This document shows, one piece after another, positions 60,466 through 64,000 of a DNA stretch of 64,000 nt. This DNA comes from Orbus hercynius (lineage in GTDB: Bacteria; Pseudomonadota; Gammaproteobacteria; Enterobacterales; Orbaceae): positions 1,145,689-1,209,688 of the forward strand of contig NZ_RBWY01000001.1 of NCBI RefSeq assembly GCF_003634275.1, given 5' to 3'. The notes beneath the pieces are model-generated. The model did not search any database. It saw only the letters and a list, made by a program, of their open reading frames with translations, and was not told the DNA's origin. A program made the position numbers and the translations under genes. Position 1 is the first letter of the stretch. Each line of letters starts with the position of its first letter.

Positions 60466-61341
60466 CTATTTTTGAAAAAACGGTAGCGATAACAAATGCA
60501 TAATAATAGGGGCAATAACAATGACTAATACGGGTAATAAGATAAATCCCATCATTGGCATGGTCATTTTTGCAGCAATAGCAGCAATACGTTCTTCAAT
60601 GGTTAGCTTTTGCATTTCTCTAATTTCGGCCGATAAATCTAGTAATGACTCATAAATTGAATTACCGTAACCAATACTGCGTTTTAATGTGACACAAAAC
60701 ATTCGCATTTCTTTACTTGGCACTTCACGATGAATAAGATCAACGGCGGCTTCAATACCATTAACGTCCATCATCAAACACGCTCGCTCCAAGATTGTGG
60801 CTACATCACGATTAATTGGTTTCACTTTTGAACTCAAATACTTAAAACCATTTTCAACGGTCATACCGGATTTAACCATGATCGCCATCATATCAATGAC
60901 TAATGGCAAATCGCGTGAGATATTAATCACGCGACGCTTTGCTTGCATTTTAACGATCTTATCGGGTAGCAAAATAACCACGACAGTAATTAGCACTAAC
61001 ACAATCAGCAATGAGCTTTGATCGATATCAATCAAATACATAAATTGATTTAATGTAAAAAAAACAGAAAAACCAATTATCACGGAATAGATCTTCCATA
61101 AACTTTCTGACTGGAATCGATGTAAAAAACCCACAATAATATTGTTCTTTGCTATAATTTTTTCAAAAGCGATATTTTTTTGGTCAACATTTTTTTTGAC
61201 GGCCTTCTTGCGTGTATTCTCACCTTTAAGAATATTGCTAACTTTATCAATACGTTGATTCAAATGATAAAGATTAAATAACGCCTTAGTTGATAACATG
61301 ATCAGCCATAAAGAAAATAGAATAATAAATAAGCTTTTCAT
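60466..61341 (-). CDS. tadC: TadC inner-membrane platform protein
   Basis: 291 residues with an N-terminal membrane segment, then further segments near 65-100 and 265-290. The T2SF (GspF-like) cytoplasmic domain (DLPLVIDMMAIMVKSGMTVENGF, EMRMFCVTLKRSIGYGNS) lies in between. With TadB it forms the platform driven by TadA. It starts 3 bases after tadB. Confidence 0.92.
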   Translation of the reverse strand: MKSLFIILFSLWLIMLSTKALFNLYHLNQRIDKVSNILKGENTRKKAVKKNVDQKNIAFEKIIAKNNIIVGFLHRFQSESLWKIYSVIIGFSVFFTLNQFMYLIDIDQSSLLIVLVLITVVVILLPDKIVKMQAKRRVINISRDLPLVIDMMAIMVKSGMTVENGFKYLSSKVKPINRDVATILERACLMMDVNGIEAAVDLIHREVPSKEMRMFCVTLKRSIGYGNSIYESLLDLSAEIREMQKLTIEERIAAIAAKMTMPMMGFILLPVLVIVIAPIIMHLLSLPFFQK

Positions 61342-61344
61342 CGT

Positions 61345-62271
61345 TTAAACAACTTTATTAATCATACTGCGAATAAATACAACACCAATCGTTACGCTAC
61401 CCACGACGTAATACAAAATATAATTACCCGAAGCAGTTTCAAACAAGTAGTTGTAATGAATCGGTGATACCATTTTTAACAATAAAATAAAGCCAAAAGG
61501 AATCGCGGCTAAAATAAAAACAGTCATTCTTAATTCAGAGGTTTTACTATCACGAGTTTTGGCTAAAATTCGGTTATTAGCTAACATCTTGGCAAGGCGT
61601 GACAATATTTCTTTTAGTTCACCGCCACTATCAAGATTCACCATAATAGTTAGAATAAAAAAATAGTACTCAGGAAAAGGCAGTCGTCGGTATGATGACA
61701 TTAAAATATTATTCAAATTCTCACCCACTTCCATTCGGCTATTAATTTCTTTCATCGTCTTACCAACCATACCATCGATAGTATCACCACATGTTTTAAA
61801 CGAAGTCGTAATAGCGTAACCGGAAGAAACTGCACCAATAATCGTTGCGAGGGCCTCAGGAAAAGTATCATAAAACTGTTTTTTGAGTGCTCGTTTTTTG
61901 ACATAAATAATCATAAAAATAGCGACAATTAAACTAATGATAATTGTTTTATAAACATTCATACCGATGTAATAACGGTTAAAAACCATGCCTACTATAA
62001 TACTGACTAACAAGTAACCAAATAATTTGGTTTTTGAATAACCCAACAGTAAAATATCATATTGTGTTTGAACCGTTTGTTTGCAGGATAAAAATAGCGT
62101 AGCGAAAAAATTTTGCTTGTCTTTTTGTAATTGGCTTTCAAGCAAAGTAGTTAATGACGTATTTTTTGGCGTCACCTTTGAGAAAATATGTAATCTTGCC
62201 TGACGACGACGAAGAGACAAGATATTAATGACCGCAATGGTTATCAATGTAATGGCAATGATGGCAATCAT
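61345..62271 (-). CDS. tadB: TadB inner-membrane platform protein
   Basis: 308 residues: an N-terminal membrane segment, two central segments near 80-125, the T2SF domain (FPEALATIIGAVSSGYAITTSF, PEYYFFILTIMVNLDSGGELKEIL) and C-terminal membrane segments. It overlaps the tadA stop by four bases, implying coupled translation. Confidence 0.92.
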   Translation of the reverse strand: MIAIIAITLITIAVINILSLRRRQARLHIFSKVTPKNTSLTTLLESQLQKDKQNFFATLFLSCKQTVQTQYDILLLGYSKTKLFGYLLVSIIVGMVFNRYYIGMNVYKTIIISLIVAIFMIIYVKKRALKKQFYDTFPEALATIIGAVSSGYAITTSFKTCGDTIDGMVGKTMKEINSRMEVGENLNNILMSSYRRLPFPEYYFFILTIMVNLDSGGELKEILSRLAKMLANNRILAKTRDSKTSELRMTVFILAAIPFGFILLLKMVSPIHYNYLFETASGNYILYYVVGSVTIGVVFIRSMINKVV

Positions 62272-63572
62272 ACATCAATGCCCCCCGCTTTATACATCAC
62301 TTCTTCCAAGACATTAGCAAGCCCATAATATTGCGAACTCTCATATAAAGCCGACCGCCGAACTAATCCATTGCAATCAAAATGACCTAAGATTTTCCCT
62401 TCATCACGTTCTTCACTGACCTTGAAACGAAATACATCGTGCGTAACAATATTATCCGACTCCATGCCAAGAATTTCAGTAATGCTGGTGACTTTTCGTT
62501 GCCCATCAGGCAACCTAGAAACTTGAATAATAAAATTGACTGACGAGCTAATATAGCGCCTGATTGCAACTAACGGTAATTCTGATTGTGCCATAATCAC
62601 CATACTTTCTAACCGTGCCAAGGCATCTTTAGCGCTATTTGCATGCAGTGTCGACATAGAACCATTATGGCCTGTATTCATAGCTTGCAACATCTCAAAT
62701 GCTTCTTCACCACGACACTCACCTAATACAATTCGATCTGGCCTCATTCGTAAAGCATTAACTAATAAATCACGCATCGTGACCCTGCCACGATTATCAT
62801 CTCCACCGATGCGAGTTTCTAATCTCACCACATGTTCTTGTTGAAGTTTTAATTCTGCGGCATCTTCTAACGTAATAGTTCGTTCATTTTCATCAATAAA
62901 TTGAGATAATGCGTTAAGCATTGTTGTTTTACCTGACCCCGTTCCGCCTGAAATAATAATATTCATTCGACAACGCGCAGCAATAACCAAAAAATTAGCC
63001 ATATCTTCATTGAGTGAGCCAAATTTAATCAAATCATGGAAAGAACGCTTACCAGAACCAAATTTACGTATTGAAAGCGATGCGCCATCAATTGCGATTG
63101 GCGGAATAACAACGTTAAGGCGACTACCATCAGGCATTCTCGCATCGACTAAAGGATGGGATTCGTCGATATTTTTGCCAATTTTATTGACCAAACGACG
63201 TGCAATATCTAATAGCTGGCGATTATCAATAAAGAATTTATTGGTTTTACTTAAAATACCACCGCGTTCGACATATATATTGTAAGGACCATTGACTAAA
63301 ATATCGTTAACCGTTTCATCACGCATCAACGAATCAATAGGGCCATATCCGATTATTTCATCACAAATCATGGTAGCTAAAACATTAGTTTCATCTAATG
63401 TTAAATAGGCGTTTCCTGAATTGACAATATCGCGAATAATCGCTTGAACTTCTCGAGCGACTTGATTAGCATCCCCCTTTAGCTCTTCAATCAAATCGAG
63501 ATCTAAGGTTTGAAAGACTAAGTCTCGAATTTTACCCCACTCACTCGAGATTTTGACATGCTGCTCAACCAT
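62268..63572 (-). CDS. tadA: TadA secretion ATPase
   Basis: Hexameric motor of the Tad pilus (VirB11/PulE superfamily), 434 residues. Walker A GGTGSGKTT is at 209-217, the Asp box ITLEDAAEL begins at 233, Walker B RIVLGECRGEE lies at 280-290, and the His box GHNGSMSTLHAN is at 301-312. The arginine-rich RIGGDDNRGRVTMRDLLVNA loop is typical. It lies 76 bases after flp across a strong hairpin. Confidence 0.96.
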   Translation of the reverse strand: MVEQHVKISSEWGKIRDLVFQTLDLDLIEELKGDANQVAREVQAIIRDIVNSGNAYLTLDETNVLATMICDEIIGYGPIDSLMRDETVNDILVNGPYNIYVERGGILSKTNKFFIDNRQLLDIARRLVNKIGKNIDESHPLVDARMPDGSRLNVVIPPIAIDGASLSIRKFGSGKRSFHDLIKFGSLNEDMANFLVIAARCRMNIIISGGTGSGKTTMLNALSQFIDENERTITLEDAAELKLQQEHVVRLETRIGGDDNRGRVTMRDLLVNALRMRPDRIVLGECRGEEAFEMLQAMNTGHNGSMSTLHANSAKDALARLESMVIMAQSELPLVAIRRYISSSVNFIIQVSRLPDGQRKVTSITEILGMESDNIVTHDVFRFKVSEERDEGKILGHFDCNGLVRRSALYESSQYYGLANVLEEVMYKAGGIDV

Positions 63573-63593
63573 ATTACATTATCCATAACGAAT

Positions 63594-63634
63594 ACAAAAA
63601 AACGAGAGCTACTAATTAAACAATTAGTAGCTCT
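63594..63634 (-). terminator. Hairpin with T tract between flp and tadA (attenuator)
   Basis: On the minus strand a perfect 13-base stem AGAGCTACTAATT/AATTAGTAGCTCT with a four-base loop is followed by CG and seven T. It starts 14 bases after the flp stop and ends 21 bases before the tadA ATG. It should terminate much of the flp transcript and stabilise the short pilin mRNA, with partial read-through to the machinery genes. Confidence 0.82.
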
Positions 63635-63648
63635 AATTAAATAACTAT

Positions 63649-63885
63649 TTACTCAGCACCAATACCCGTGATAACACTACTTAATTTCGTTTTAAGGTCA
63701 CCAAAGATTTTAGTTAACATTTCATCCACAGGACCATCAGCCTTAAATACGGCTAACACAACAACCGCAACACCTGCAGCAACAACAGCGTACTCAATCG
63801 CAGTCACACCTTGCTCATTTTTAATAAATTTACCGAGGAAATTACGAGTTTGTGCTCTTAACGCGGTTAACATAGTCATGTTCAT
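63649..63885 (-). CDS. flp: Flp major pilin
   Basis: A 78-residue Flp/Fap pilin. The leader (about 25 residues, basic) ends in NEQG; cleavage before VTAIEYAVVAAG leaves the Flp signature with Glu at +5 and Tyr at +6. The hydrophobic core is followed by a short G/S/T-rich tail. The start at 63885 is chosen because AAGGAG lies nine bases before it; a longer frame from 63921 has no such site. It is first in the Tad run and transcribed away from the right edge. Confidence 0.95.
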   Translation of the reverse strand: MNMTMLTALRAQTRNFLGKFIKNEQGVTAIEYAVVAAGVAVVVLAVFKADGPVDEMLTKIFGDLKTKLSSVITGIGAE

Positions 63886-64000
63886 TTTTTTCTTCTCCTT
63901 AGAAAGATGATAGATAATCATATTGTTATAAAAAATATTATTTATACGCTGAACAAATCACCTAAACCGATAACTTGTTGGATGTATTTAACATTTAAAA
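63886..64000 (-). promoter_or_regulatory. Upstream region of flp (probable promoter)
   Basis: Only 115 bases are visible before the window ends. They are very AT-rich. On the minus strand TTGTTC and a TTTTAT-like hexamer 17 bases later could be a weak sigma-70 promoter, but alternatives exist and I assign none. No regulator gene for the Tad locus is inside the window. Confidence 0.3.

Noticed and set aside
1..64000. CRISPR arrays, insertion sequences, phage genes, rRNA operons
   Set aside because: I looked for spaced direct repeats, transposase or integrase motifs and rRNA sequence and saw none in the window.

Overview
The window reads as a chromosomal segment of an AT-rich gammaproteobacterium. 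Gene content and order repeatedly match the Escherichia coli type: ybgC-tolQRAB-pal-cpoB-tRNA-Lys, rpoE-rseAB-lepA-lepB-rnc-era, comEC-msbA-lpxK-ycaR-kdsB, psd-mscM, and cra beside fruBKA. Low GC, a homodimeric ATP sulfurylase and a Tad pilus locus would suit a host-associated lineage such as the Orbaceae (Gilliamella, Frischella, Orbus), but that placement is inference; no 16S gene is present.

Layout. 1-7.3 kb (minus strand): a mechanosensitive channel cut by the window edge (mscM), psd, dnaB, an unrecognised polytopic membrane protein, murJ and a LOG-family phosphoribohydrolase. 7.4-7.6 kb: tRNA-Asn with a clear promoter and terminator. 7.8-18.3 kb: sulfate assimilation, with sat-cysH-cysJ-cysI and a CysB-type LysR regulator on the plus strand, converging on sbp-cysT-cysW-cysA on the minus strand. 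18.4-23.5 kb: fructose PTS (fruB, fruK, fruA) with cra and a near-perfect Cra operator. 23.7-29.4 kb: tRNA-Lys and the Tol-Pal operon. 29.8-37.3 kb: usp, era, rnc, lepB, lepA, rseB, rseA and rpoE, with a textbook sigma-E promoter. 37.4-42.9 kb: cyaA, then nudL, ubiG, ssb and marC on the plus strand. 42.9-49.7 kb: a DUF2461 protein, kdsB, ycaR, lpxK, msbA and a comEC gene broken by two in-frame stop codons.

50-64 kb (all minus strand, transcribed from the right edge inward) is a Tad (tight adherence) pilus locus in the order flp, tadA, tadB, tadC, tadD, rcpC, rcpA, tadZ, tadE, tadF, tadG, an RCC1-repeat protein, tadV and a Pal-like OmpA-domain protein. Pilin (Flp), prepilin peptidase (TadV), motor (TadA), inner-membrane platform (TadB, TadC), positioning ATPase (TadZ), secretin (RcpA), periplasmic partner (RcpC), pilotin-like TPR lipoprotein (TadD) and pseudopilins or surface proteins (TadE, TadF, TadG) are all present, so the machine looks complete. 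Its unusual parts are an exported seven-repeat RCC1 beta-propeller, a Pal copy without a lipid anchor, and a TadD with an extra C-terminal domain. A strong hairpin between flp and tadA probably makes the pilin message more abundant than the machinery message.

The most notable observations are the accessory proteins of the Tad locus, the double-nonsense comEC, and a short iron-sulfur-free CysH that sits with Sat but without an APS kinase.
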